64,000 nt of DNA, from contig CAVNZM010000011.1 in the NCBI GenBank assembly GCA_963693365.1, positions 1,054,001-1,118,000 on the forward strand, given 5' to 3'. The DNA comes from Amoebidium appalachense (Eukaryota > Ichthyosporea). Made by a program: the position numbers and the translations under genes. Under the pieces are notes generated by a model. The model was not told the DNA's origin. It did not search any database and saw only the letters and a program-made list of their open reading frames with translations. Of the stretch, positions 37,617 to 54,317 are shown in pieces. Numbering within the stretch: the stretch's first letter is position 1; each line of letters starts with the position of its first letter.

Positions 37617-37893
37617 TGATACTTAGGCCTGAGTCTTCGAAATATTATGGATACCTGCCCGCCGGGCTAAGTTTAGCACCGGATATTAGCCCGGATATTT
37701 AGGCTTCAGCGAGAGAAAAATGATATTTCTCGGGATAGATAGGGGCCCAAGGGATAGATGAACTTGATATTTAGGTCCATTTTTCGGGATTTTCCGGGAT
37801 ATGATCTATGATATTTAGGTAGGTTTTGTGATAGATCGGGAGAAAAGCAATATGATATTTAGGTAGTTTTTTGGGATAGATTTACATAGGCTT
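37110..37893. other. Right portion of the TIR element
   Basis: About 160 bp of unique DNA, interrupted poly(C) at 37272-37352, poly(C) at 37471-37515, (CA)n at 37530-37609 and the subterminal GATATTTAGG array. No reading frame of interest. Confidence 0.7.
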
Positions 37894-38303
37894 AATTAGG
37901 ACGCGTAAATTTAACGTTAGCCCTGTAATATCGGATGGAACTTTAAGCACGGCCCTCATTTAAGCCTCCAACGAAAAGCAAACTTTGAAAGCACAATCGT
38001 TGGTGGAGCAAATCACTAGAGTGCGTATGACCGTAATGATTTGAGCCAATCCAAATAGCCCATCGCACCACACTCTTACTGTCCAGCCGTCTTGACGTTT
38101 GGCACCGCTTTGGTTTTGTTACTCAAGTCTTGATGGTCTGAAAATAATGAAGCAACATTCAAAAGAAGCATAATCTAGCCACAGTTTAGTGTATAAATAC
38201 AACAAAATCAGTTGTTTTACAGGCGTTTTTAGCTTGCCAAATGCCAAATCAGAAGCCATGCGAATCGACCTTCGAAATTTTGAATCTCAGGTATTTAGTC
38301 CAG

Positions 38304-38361
38304 CCAATCAGACGCACAAGAATCCCGATTGGCTACTAACACTGCGAACAACAAGTATAAA
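38304..38361 (+). promoter_or_regulatory. Promoter of MFS gene 1: CCAAT, ATTGG and TATA box
   Basis: CCAAT at 38304, inverted CCAAT (ATTGG) at 38328 within TCCCGATTGGCTAC, and TATAAA at 38356. The TATA lies 92 bp before the ATG. The same three elements, with the same 24-bp CCAAT-to-ATTGG spacing, precede the paralogue at 54318. Confidence 0.75.
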
Positions 38362-38447
38362 GTGACCGCGAGCGCCTCGAAGCCGGCACACTTGGCAAGC
38401 CTCCTCCCTCAGTTCACTCGGTGACGATTAGGCGTCCAACATCCACC

Positions 38448-40109
38448 ATGGGTCTCGCCGACAAGTTCATTTGGCACTACTCCGATGTCACCCAGCGCAA
38501 GACACCCGCGCAGGAAGAGCGCGAGCGCAAGTTTCTCGGTCTGGTGCCCTTCCACCGACTGATGCTGCTGCCTGCAGCCGTGCTTGTGCAGCTGTGCGTC
38601 GGCTCCCTCTACGCCTGGTCTGTGTACAACACACCCATCGAGAAGTACATCGCAAATGTCAACGGCAAGACTCCCGCCGACTACCTCAGTTATGCTGCAA
38701 ACACCTTCTACGTAGCTGTGGGCACCTTTGGCCCCTCTGCCGCGCTGTTCGGTCCCTGGCTCGAGCGTGAGGGCCCAGCCAAAGCCCTGTTTCTCTCCAC
38801 CAGCCTCTTCTATGCCGGCAACCTGCTTGCTGCCCTGGCCGTGTGGAAGGGTTGGTGGGCTCTCCTCTACATCGGCTACGGTTTCATTGGCGGCATGGGT
38901 CTAGGTCTCTCCTACATCACACCCGTGTCTCCGCTGCAGAAGTGGTTCCCCGACTACCGTGGTGTTGTGTCCGGTATGGCCGTGTGCGGGTTTGGTGGTG
39001 GGTCGATGATTGCCTCCAAGGCGCAGAACTACCTCATTACTGCCAAAGGCGTGCCCCTCACCTTCATCATTCTCGGAACGGTTTACTTTGTCATCATGAT
39101 GGCCTGCACGTTGGTTCTGCGCACTCCCCCCGAGGACTTTGTTCTGGCCATGAAGGCCAAGCTGGGCGCCAAGTTCGACCCCCATGGCGACGGCCCCGCC
39201 AAGGACACCAGCGCTGGTGCCGATGCCTCCAAGGCCGGCATGGAGAAGGCCGGTGACGTCTCGCATGTTGCTGCCATGGATCTGGACCGCAACGAGCCCG
39301 AGGTGCTGCACGAGCCCGAGATCAAGATGACGCTGATCGAGGCCATGTTCACCACCGACTACCGCCTGATGTACCTGATGCTCATGGCCAACGCCATTGC
39401 CGGTCTCCTGACCATCTCCAAGCTCGCCGATATTTGCCAGCAGCAGTTCGGCAAGGATGCCGACCTGGCCTCCACCGTCGTGTCCGTCAACTCTGGCTTC
39501 AACCTGACTGGCCGTGTGATGATGGGTCTGACCTCGGACTTCTTTGGCCGTAAGCCTCTCTTCATGGTTTCGCTAGCGTTCCAGGCCATCATTGTGTTGT
39601 GCGCCCCCACCATGATCATGAACGGTGCCTTCTGGCCGTACATCATTTGCATGTGGTTCTTGTCTGCCTGCTACGGTGGTGGGTTCGGTCTGATCCCCGC
39701 CTTCCTTGCCGACCAGTTTGGCACCAAGAATATTGGCGCCCTGCACGGCATCATCCTCACGGCCTGGTCGTTCATCGGTGTTGCTGGTGGCCTCACATTC
39801 AACGCCATCTTCAAGAACCAGGTTGCCAAGTACGGCAAGACTTCGCTGAAGGTCTACAACATCAACTACTACTGGATTGCTGCATTCATCTGGATTGGTG
39901 TGATTGTGACCCCCTTCATCCACACCGACGTGCGTGACCGACTTTTCCCCCAGGCCGAGGGCCAGTTCTTCTGCATTCGTGTGGGCAAGCGTCTTCTTCG
40001 GGTGTCCCGGTCAAAGGGTGTCGAATACCTCACCCACCAGCAGGAGGAGGCCGAGTGGCGCGCATTCCTGCTCACCCTCCCCGAGAACCAGCCGGGCTAC
40101 AGGGCATAA
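38448..40109 (+). CDS. MFS transporter, OFA (oxalate/formate antiporter-like) family, paralogue 1
   Basis: A 553-residue intronless membrane protein with about 12 hydrophobic segments and a variable hydrophilic loop near 240-285. OFA-type signatures are visible: GSLYAWSVYNTP in segment 1, YITPVSPLQKWFPDYRG with GFGGGSMI after segment 4, the MFS loop SDFFGRKP in the second half, and GLIPAFLADQFGTKNIGALHG. Members of the family carry small carboxylates across membranes; the substrate here is unknown. The C-terminus is a ~60-residue cytosolic tail (RLLRVSRSKGVEYL through PENQPGY) identical or nearly so in the paralogue. The start is the ATG in CACCATGG, a strong context; the frame extends upstream only through non-ATG codons. 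It lies about 15.9 kb from its paralogue on the same strand. Confidence 0.92.
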   Translation: MGLADKFIWHYSDVTQRKTPAQEERERKFLGLVPFHRLMLLPAAVLVQLCVGSLYAWSVYNTPIEKYIANVNGKTPADYLSYAANTFYVAVGTFGPSAALFGPWLEREGPAKALFLSTSLFYAGNLLAALAVWKGWWALLYIGYGFIGGMGLGLSYITPVSPLQKWFPDYRGVVSGMAVCGFGGGSMIASKAQNYLITAKGVPLTFIILGTVYFVIMMACTLVLRTPPEDFVLAMKAKLGAKFDPHGDGPAKDTSAGADASKAGMEKAGDVSHVAAMDLDRNEPEVLHEPEIKMTLIEAMFTTDYRLMYLMLMANAIAGLLTISKLADICQQQFGKDADLASTVVSVNSGFNLTGRVMMGLTSDFFGRKPLFMVSLAFQAIIVLCAPTMIMNGAFWPYIICMWFLSACYGGGFGLIPAFLADQFGTKNIGALHGIILTAWSFIGVAGGLTFNAIFKNQVAKYGKTSLKVYNINYYWIAAFIWIGVIVTPFIHTDVRDRLFPQAEGQFFCIRVGKRLLRVSRSKGVEYLTHQQEEAEWRAFLLTLPENQPGYRA

Positions 40110-40283
40110 TTGGCCCGTATGCGACACCTTAATTCTGTATGTTATTTATCCGCGAAAGCACCTTGTTGCTATGATGTTTGATCATATTCGACATGCACAA
40201 ATATGGCGATTGTGCAGATGTAAATAATATTATTAGTAATGACAGCAGTGCTGAGATACGATAATTATTGATCAAACTTAGCA

Positions 40284-40289
40284 AATAAA
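40284..40289 (+). terminator. AATAAA polyadenylation signal of MFS gene 1
   Basis: A canonical hexamer 175 bp after the stop, just before a duplicated 40-bp unit. Confidence 0.65.
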
Positions 40290-40294
40290 CTTGA

Positions 40295-40374
40295 ACATTC
40301 ACTATACACTACTACTGTGCATAGCCTGGCCCCCACATTCACTATACACTACTACTGTGCATAGCCTGGCCCCC
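40295..40374. repeat. Perfect 40-bp tandem duplication
   Basis: The unit beginning ACATTCACTATACACTACTA and ending GCCTGGCCCC occurs twice without a visible mismatch. Confidence 0.95.
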
Positions 40375-40516
40375 TGCATGTCTTTCACCTTCCCCCCCTC
40401 CCCCCCATCCTCCCCCTTCCCCCCTCCCCCATTCCCCGGTCCCTCCCGCCTCCCCCCCCAGTGGGGCATCCTGTGTTGTGCTGGACGGGTGTCCATGCAA
40501 ACTCCAAATACATCAG

Positions 40517-40520
<4 letters not shown>

Positions 40521-40600
<80 letters not shown>
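40521..40600. repeat. (CA)n microsatellite
   Basis: An uninterrupted run of about 40 units. Confidence 0.95.
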
Positions 40601-40607
<7 letters not shown>

Positions 40608-40920
40608 GTGCATACTTGATACCGGTCTTCACTAGTGTGCTGCACAAACACACCGAACTGCTCACACATACACCCAGATGAGCTGGCGAGTACCTAAACA
40701 TTTTGAGCCATAAGCCGAAGTCTACTTTCCTATAACCATGCTCACACGCGCGCACCGGAAAATGACCCGTATTTGTGTGCGCTAACCACTCATCAGCCCG
40801 CAATTTTTTTAGTGTGTGTCTGCCTTCGTGCGCTGTGTGTCGCCATCTGGACATGCATTTGTCCTGAAGCAGGTTTCTAATAAACTTCCGGCCCTTCCCA
40901 TCACCCATAGTCGTCTTATC

Positions 40921-41150
40921 CTCAACATCCATTTAGATACACATGTTGATCGATGTCGACACTCCTCAACATCCATTTAGATACACATGTTGATCGATGT
41001 CGACATCCATCTATCTATGTCGACATAATACGGGCCACCTACGATATCGATGCCGTCAACCATCAGTTGTTGTTCGATGTCGACATGTGCTTTGCACCCA
41101 CCAATTCTAGAGCGAACACACACCACAACTTGACGTGTATGTCGACATCA
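40921..41150. repeat. 44-bp tandem duplication and cluster of ATGTCGACAT palindromes
   Basis: A unit starting CTCAACATCCATTTAGATAC is present at 40921 and 40965. The palindromic word ATGTCGAC(AT) occurs five times: 40953, 40997, 41017, 41077 and 41139. Confidence 0.9.
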
Positions 41151-43037
<1,887 letters not shown>

Positions 43038-43772
43038 ATGGGTTTTGCCCGTCTGCGTCATTTTATAAAGACCAGGTATGTATTGATACCCCCCCATCCC
43101 CTCCCCCTCCTCCCCCCACCCTCCCCTCCCCCCTCCCCCGTCCACTCTCAAGCGTACCCTCTGTGTGTGTTTCCCAAACGTTTTGCATATTGCCGTTATG
43201 TTATCCGTTGTGAGTTGTACTTCAAGCTGTGCTCATGTATCACACTCTACCTCCCCCTCTCCGAGCTTTATACCCTGTGTGTTCGTTTTTCTCTCACACT
43301 TACTTTGGTTTTTTTACACCCCTCCCCCCCCCCCCCCATGCTCCCGTCCTGCCCCCCCTCCCCCCGCTCGTCTCTCAACTTCCCGTTATGCTCTTGTCGG
43401 ACCGAGATTTCCCCCCCTCAAGAATATTCCTGCCTTGCCCCACTCCTTGCAGCATTAGTGCAACTTGTGACCTACACACACTTGCAATTGCACGAGCGCA
43501 AACACACACACGCCAAATCCCACCTTAAGTCAAGCCATTACACACCCTCACTTTGGTATCACCGACCACGCCACACCATGTACAGGTTTACTCCTGAGGG
43601 AACCGGGGGGTCATGGTTGCACGCTGGTGGCGTCAAGCAAAGACTGCAACATGTTGGCGGCTTTACAGGTGATACTGAGCAAACCACCAGTGCTGTGTTG
43701 GTTGCTAGTGGTGGAATGTTGGGGATCTATGTCGATGTCGAGCCCGATTACATATGCACAATCCTGCTTTGA
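43038..43772 (+). CDS. Candidate small two-exon gene
   Basis: An ATG frame (MGFARLRHFIKTR) runs 43038-43075 into a perfect donor, AG|GTATGT. An acceptor at 43585 (CATGTACAG|G) restores the codon in phase and opens FTPEGTGGSWLHAGG through YICTILL, stopping at 43770-43772. The spliced product is 74 residues. The intron (510 bp, C-rich) keeps the frame open, so an unspliced reading is also possible. The exon 2 protein looks coding-like but matches no family I know. A possible acceptor at 42988 means 43038 could lie in an internal exon. Confidence 0.4.
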   Translation: MGFARLRHFIKTRYVLIPPHPLPLLPPPSPPPSPVHSQAYPLCVFPKRFAYCRYVIRCELYFKLCSCITLYLPLSELYTLCVRFSLTLTLVFLHPSPPPPMLPSCPPSPRSSLNFPLCSCRTEISPPQEYSCLAPLLAALVQLVTYTHLQLHERKHTHAKSHLKSSHYTPSLWYHRPRHTMYRFTPEGTGGSWLHAGGVKQRLQHVGGFTGDTEQTTSAVLVASGGMLGIYVDVEPDYICTILL

Positions 43773-43958
43773 AGTGTATGATAATACTCGTAGGTAAATG
43801 GTTAGCTATGGGTGTGTTTTGAGGGGAGGAGGTGGAGGGGGGAGGGGGAAGGGGGGGGGGGGAGCAACGAGTTAGTAAAGCGGGGTGATGGTATCGAAAG
43901 GGGTTTGCACAAGCTAAGTAGGCCAGTAATCAGGAGTGGGAAAGGGCGGAGAGGGGGG

Positions 43959-43990
<32 letters not shown>

Positions 43991-44059
43991 GGGGGTCAAC
44001 TTAAGCTTGCAGATTGTTTGTGGCAGCGATGGGGGGGAAACTCGAAGGTGTTTTTCTTT

Positions 44060-44099
<40 letters not shown>

Positions 44100-44621
44100 T
44101 TGTTGTTGTTGTTGTTGTTGGGGGAGGGGAGGGGGGGGGGGGGGGGGGGGGGGAGAGAGGGGGGAGAGGGGGGGGGGGGGAGGGGGGAAGACCCGTCTGT
44201 CTTTGCCCCCCTACACACAGCCCATCCACTGACCACCTTTACGAATGACTGACGGCCCCTTTCTAACCCCCCTCCCCCCCCACACACACACACGCACACA
44301 CACCCCACTTTTTCCCCCCAGCAACCCGATAGCTCATCTCCCCCACCCTTTACAACGTTTTCACCCATTTGATAACCCACCTAGCCCCCCTAGGGCCCAC
44401 TAGAAAACACACACCCAACAGGTGCAAATACAGACATGCTGAGCACGTGCTCTGACAAGCACACATAGAACTTGAAGATGTACACACACATGCAGAAAGC
44501 AAAAAACACATGCATACACACCCGCAAACGTGGCACTTACACACAAAGCACAACCAAGCACACGTTCACTGCACAGATATCATACACACCCAAACACACA
44601 CCGACACACACATACACACAC

Positions 44622-44691
<70 letters not shown>

Positions 44692-44914
44692 ATACACACA
44701 CCATACACAGACAATCACAAGGAAATGAACATAAAGAGAGAGACACCATACGCACACAAACACAAGCAGGCACACACCCGCACACAGAAAAAAGCCAGCA
44801 CACACACACACACACACACACGCACATGCACACACACTCACCACGTACCCGCACACCCACACCCACCCACCCACCCACCCACCCACACACACACACACAC
44901 ATCACACACACACA

Positions 44915-44970
<56 letters not shown>

Positions 44971-45334
44971 GCACACATAAACACACACAGGCACACGCAC
45001 ATACACACACCACCTACCCGCACACTCGTGCACAAGCAAACGGGATACGCTAACACACATTTGTGCAGGGGGGTGTGCACACAGAGACTGGCACAGATGC
45101 ATGCAACCAACCACACTCGTTTCACATACACTTCATATGCCCGGAAGTGAGGAAATACTGCCCACCAAGGTAGCCCGCAAATGATGGACAATAACTCCGC
45201 AGAATACAACATAAGCTGCTTCAATTTATAACGGTAGAACCCCCCTCTTACCTTCATTCCCCCTCCAGCCCCTCTCCCCCTCCCCACCTCCCCTTCCCCC
45301 TCCCCCCCCCCTCCCCCCAAAGCACCACCCACAA

Positions 45335-45366
<32 letters not shown>

Positions 45367-45426
45367 TCCTGCACACACACATACACCTGTGTACGCAGGC
45401 ACACCCGGAGGTAGACACGGAGCACA
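43773..45426. repeat. Poly(G), poly(T), (GTT)n and (CA)n region
   Basis: Poly(G) lies at about 43966-43988, poly(T) at 44061-44098 followed by (GTT)n and poly(G) to 44180, and CA-rich DNA at 44480-45030. No supported gene. Confidence 0.8.
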
Positions 45427-45773
45427 ATGACAGAAACTGAACCACAACACAGATACAGGTGTGTGCTGCCATCCACTCTCCCTTTCACACCTGTCCACTC
45501 ACCTCCCCAACCCTTCGAATTGCGCCTCTGTCACAAGACAGGAATAACATCTACACCGTTGACTGCTACATTCCTGTTTATTTGCAGACCAATATCTGTC
45601 CCATACTCATGCGCCCCCTCCCCCCCCCCCTCCCCACACACACACACACGCACACCCTCCCCTCCTTCACCACAACCACCCACCCACCCACCACACACAC
45701 ACCCACCGTAGTTACTATTCCATTACCCTTTACACCCACAACCTCCTTATGTTCTTCTCACTACTCTGCCTAA
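45427..45773 (+). CDS. Weak candidate exons of a small gene
   Basis: An ATG at 45427 opens a ten-codon exon ending AG|GTGTGT at 45458. An acceptor at 45541 (AAGACAG|G) restores phase and opens NNIYTVDCYIPVYLQTNICPILMRP. The 83-bp intron and phase match favour splicing, but the second exon then runs into Pro/Thr/His low complexity with no clear donor. No family is recognised and it may be chance. Confidence 0.2.
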
Positions 45774-45931
45774 TCCTGCTTTTCCCCCAAGATCTCAACT
45801 CACAGCTGGTAGCACACACCTAACTCTCCCTAGTCTTTCGGAAACTTTCTCCAACCCAATTTCTCATCAGCCACTACCCAGCGTGACAGACCCCCCCTCC
45901 ACCCCCCCCCCCCCCCCTCTCTCTCTCTCTC

Positions 45932-45965
<34 letters not shown>

Positions 45966-46421
45966 CTGCCGCCCCCGGACTAGCTCCAACAGCACTCACC
46001 CACCCCAGTGGCACCTACCCAATGGCATAGCCACCCACCCATCCACACACCCATTTCCACTCCCCTATGTACCCATTCACATACCCGCCCACCCATAACA
46101 TCCCCTCAACGACCCACCCACCCACCACTCCTACCCACCCAGCCATACAGCCCCTCATGTTCCCACCCACCCACCCATACACCCTTTCATGTTCCCACCG
46201 TGTTATTGTATGTTTACCCCGGCATGTTCTCGTATTTCTTCTGCATCCCCCCCCCCCCTCCCCCCCCCCCCCCCCCCCCCCCCTCCGGCCCCTGTTTTCA
46301 TCATCTTCCACCCTCTGTTCCCGAACTCTAAGCCCTCTTCTCCCACTCTCTGACCCACTAATAACTTTGCTTTCCAGCTTCGATCCCCTGCCTCACAGGT
46401 CAACAAACCAATGATAGGATA
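45774..46421. repeat. Pyrimidine- and C-rich spacer
   Basis: Poly(C)/(CT)n lie at 45890-45965, a CCCACC-rich stretch at 46010-46200, and interrupted poly(C) at 46247-46283. No gene is supported. Confidence 0.8.
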
Positions 46422-46456
46422 ATGGCGGACGAGGAAAATACAACGAGCCGGGAGAG
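46422..46456 (+). CDS. Possible first coding exon (MADEENTTSRE)
   Basis: An ATG in the strong context ATAATGG is followed by eleven hydrophilic codons and a donor GAG|GTATCG, with a CCAAT pentamer just upstream. A phase-compatible acceptor exists at 48070. The 1.6 kb in between is repeats. Weak on its own. Confidence 0.2.
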
Positions 46457-47960
<1,504 letters not shown>

Positions 47961-47977
47961 GTACATTGCCCTCCGTG

Positions 47978-48020
47978 TCCTTGCATTTCATTGGCCGCAT
48001 GTCATCCAGCACAATATAAA
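47978..48020 (+). promoter_or_regulatory. Promoter-like ATTGG plus TATA
   Basis: TCCTTGCATTTCATTGG (47978) is followed by TATAAA at 48015-48020. The upstream word recurs as TCCTTGCATTTTCATTGG near 48188 and, degenerate, near 48047. It could drive the candidate exons at 48071 and 48722. Confidence 0.35.
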
Positions 48021-48070
48021 CCGACCCAAGATCTTCATAGTTCAAGTCCTTGCACTTCATTCGTCTTTAG

Positions 48071-48228
48071 CCATATGGATGCAGCATATCTGAGACCACA
48101 GAGATTATCTTATTGTCTTGCGTGCAACAATAATGTCCCATGCAATGCAGCACTATGGTCTATAATTCGTCACATAGCCACCCAACTCCTTGCATTTTCA
48201 TTGGTGCCATGTCACGCTACACCCTTAC
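48071..48228 (+). CDS. Possible exon (HMDAAYLRPQRLSYCL...)
   Basis: It lies between an acceptor (CGTCTTTAG) and a strong donor, AC|GTAAGG, at 48229. It could alternatively be a first exon with ATG at 48075 behind the TATA box at 48015. It encodes about 50 residues including a Cys/Asn-rich stretch. The donor phase does not match the simplest acceptor at 48721, so the model is incomplete. Confidence 0.25.
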
Positions 48229-48721
48229 GTAAGGATTTGAAACCTATAACTTGCATGTGCCCCGTCCCACCACATGCATGCAGACACCCAGCCATTCAGG
48301 TCACCTGCTGCCCTTTCATTATGATTTCATGGAATCTCCAACCCAGCCCCCAGCTGCATGCCCGGGTCCATGCAAATCCCTTACCCACCACCAACCCAAC
48401 CATCATCCACGTACCTTATCGCTCAACACCACCATTGCTGTCAACATCACTTCCTCCCTCCTCAGGCCACGGTGATCCCTCCTGCTTTCACCTTGCCCTT
48501 GCCACGACTGCCCCCCCCCCCCCCCCCCCTCCCCTTCCAACGGCCATCTTGAACAGATAACCGTGCCCCCCCCCCCCCCCCCCCCCCCCCCCGCGCCGGA
48601 AGCTCTGGCCGCTCCCTTCTTGACTTCCTCCCGTGCGTTCAACTCCCTGCATCCTCCCTCCTCCCCCCCCCTCTCCCCCCCTCCCCCCCTTCCTATTTCC
48701 CCCCCTTCACCTGCTTCAAAG

Positions 48722-48940
48722 AAAATGGAAATATCAATGAATCAGGTGTTAGTAGACGTGCGCGCGAGTGCCACGGACTCTAGGGGCCGAGTACACGTGG
48801 AGAGAAAATTAAAGGGGGGTTCTTTCACGATTTATAGGCCCTTTTTTCCGGGCCAGGCCAAAATGATGTTTGATGCGCACCTCTCCAATCACAAAGGGTA
48901 TAGTGCCAGTTTCGAGCCTGACCCGACCCGGATCCCTTAA
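48722..48940 (+). CDS. Probable terminal coding exon, hypothetical protein
   Basis: After a pyrimidine-rich stretch and the acceptor CTTCAAAG, a frame of 72 residues (KMEISMNQVLVDVRASATD to FEPDPTRIP) runs to a stop at 48938. It is mixed in composition, unlike repeat-derived frames, with basic and beta-like segments, and is followed by a purine-rich 3' region. No family is recognised. The ATG at 48725 could also be a true start. Confidence 0.4.
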   Translation, partial: KMEISMNQVLVDVRASATDSRGRVHVERKLKGGSFTIYRPFFPGQAKMMFDAHLSNHKGYSASFEPDPTRIP

Positions 48941-49062
48941 AGAAACCCCCCCTAAGAAACTTGATGGGTGGAGGAGGGGGAGAGGGAGGGAGACTAGGTG
49001 AAGGGGGCGGGGGAAGGGGGCACGTGCAGGCACGTGCACACGCACACACATGTTAATACCGG

Positions 49063-49093
<31 letters not shown>

Positions 49094-49192
49094 CGTGTTA
49101 ATACCGGCCACACACACAGACACACACGCACACACGTGTTTATACCGGCCACACACACACACACACACACACATCCACACAATCTGACACAC

Positions 49193-49247
<55 letters not shown>

Positions 49248-49471
49248 ACACGCACACACACACACACACTGCACATATGCACGCGCACACAGACATCACA
49301 TGTAGCCCACATGCACGCACGCACAAAAATATACACACACGTGTACATACACACGTGCACACACACGTGTACTGTACACGTGCGTACGTGTACACACGTT
49401 CAATACACTTTAATACTATGATGATCAGTAAGATTCTTGATATTGGAACGGGGAGTGGGGTAGTAGTAGCT

Positions 49472-49502
<31 letters not shown>

Positions 49503-49716
49503 GGGGGGAGGACCCACCCACCCCTCCCGCCAGCAAGGGGGGTGGGGGGGGGGACCCACCACCCACCTAAGTAGATGGGTTCCTCCCCCCCCTCCCCCCT
49601 CCCCCCTCCCCCCTCCCCCTCCCCCCCCCCCCCCCTCTCCCCCCCTGCCCCCTAAGATGGGGTTGGGGATCCACCCACCCCATAGGCTGCCATCATGTGA
49701 CCATTATACCTAATCA
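48941..49716. repeat. (CA)n with interspersed ATACCGG units and G/C-rich DNA
   Basis: A unit containing GTTAATACCGG within (CA)n recurs at about 49051, 49096 and 49137. CA-rich DNA continues to 49395, with poly(G) at 49481-49508 and C-rich DNA to 49645. Confidence 0.85.
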
Positions 49717-50427
49717 TATACTATGGGGTAGCAAGACACAAAATCGATTTGCACACTACTGTTGTAGAGCTATCTGATTAGTTAAAATCAAAAACGTATG
49801 AGCCAATCAAAATCTTTTAACGGGGTTTTTTTTGGCGGGAAATTTCGTGATATCGCGATTCACATCGAAGGCCGTGCGCCGCATCATCATGCATATGGTT
49901 GAGCACACTCGCCACACAGTGTGTATACGTATATACGGCCCGTTCCAGTGTCTGAGTTTTCGCTTCGCTGTTGAAAAATTCATTATTTTCCTGTTTCTGT
50001 TTTCCCACATGTCTCATTGAAATGTTGGCTCGTTTGTACGCGCCATGTCGTCCATGCGCTCTTACGAAAGTGCACTTCGTCCCTTGTCGATCCCCGTTGT
50101 GGAGCTTGCCGTCGTCGTCGGCTGCTGCGCGTGCCACGCTTCAGTGATTCACCGTGGCTCGTGTTTTTTCCTTCCGCCCCACAAGAAAAGTGGTTTATGT
50201 AGTGGATCTTCTCTTTCCTGCTTTTCATTAGCGTTTCAGTTTTTTCTTAACCGAGAGTTGTGTTTGTTTTCAACGGTAATGTTTTTTTTTTTGGAATTGG
50301 AATGCGTGATTTGTAGCGATTGGTTGAAACAGCACCTTGGCTTCATGGTGTTGACCAATAGCAGCTCGCCAAAACCGCAGTAAATCGTCGTGCAAATCGA
50401 TTTTGTGTCTTGCTACCCCATAGTATA
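49717..50427. mobile_element. 711-bp element with 37-bp perfect terminal inverted repeats (MITE-like)
   Basis: The sequence 49717-49753 is the exact reverse complement of 50391-50427. Its outer part reads TATACTATGGGGTAGCAAGA. The outermost TATA (or TA) may be the target duplication, as expected for a Tc1/mariner-type or similar non-autonomous element. The interior has a 113-codon ATG frame at 50045-50383 with hydrophobic segments but no transposase motif, and CCAAT/ATTGG boxes near each end. No second copy lies in this window. Confidence 0.75.
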
Positions 50428-54147
<3,720 letters not shown>

Positions 54148-54207
54148 CCAATGAGAAGTAGCACATTCCCGATTGGCTACAAGCAATTGTCATGAAACCT
54201 ATATAAA
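54148..54207 (+). promoter_or_regulatory. Promoter of MFS gene 2: CCAAT, ATTGG and TATA box
   Basis: CCAAT at 54148, ATTGG at 54172 within TCCCGATTGGCTAC (54167-54180), and TATAAA at 54202, 116 bp before the ATG. The CCAAT-to-ATTGG distance is 24 bp, the same as in MFS gene 1, although the surrounding DNA differs. Confidence 0.75.
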
Positions 54208-54317
54208 GCACCTGTGGATGAGTGTGCTGCAGAAAAGCCTTTGCTCTCAGCAGAACGAACCGAGGCTCCCCCACAAAATTTTTCTCGAGACGGCGCTCCA
54301 ACACAGCAAATACTAAG

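Larger units (their letters stand above)
34216..37894. mobile_element. TIR DNA-transposon-like element with nested LINE copies
   Basis: The left end TAAGCCTATGTAAA and the reverse complement of the right end match exactly for 14 bp, then share ATCCC after a short mismatch, and the element is flanked by the 8-bp direct duplication ATTAGGAC. Subterminal repeats of GATATTTAGG lie at 34250, 34286, 34318 on the left and 37694, 37766, 37810, 37854 on the right, interspersed with GGGATAGAT-like words. No transposase is present, so it is non-autonomous. The 8-bp duplication fits hAT and some other superfamilies; the terminal bases do not settle which. About 2.7 kb of LINE sequence (34417-37109) interrupts it; without that it would be about 1 kb, including a poly(C)/(CA)n block at 37471-37609. 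Confidence 0.75.

Noticed and set aside
49832-50383. A protein-coding gene inside the 711-bp inverted-repeat element
   Set aside because: Frames on both strands are open by chance length, no transposase or other motif is visible, and no codon evidence separates the strands.
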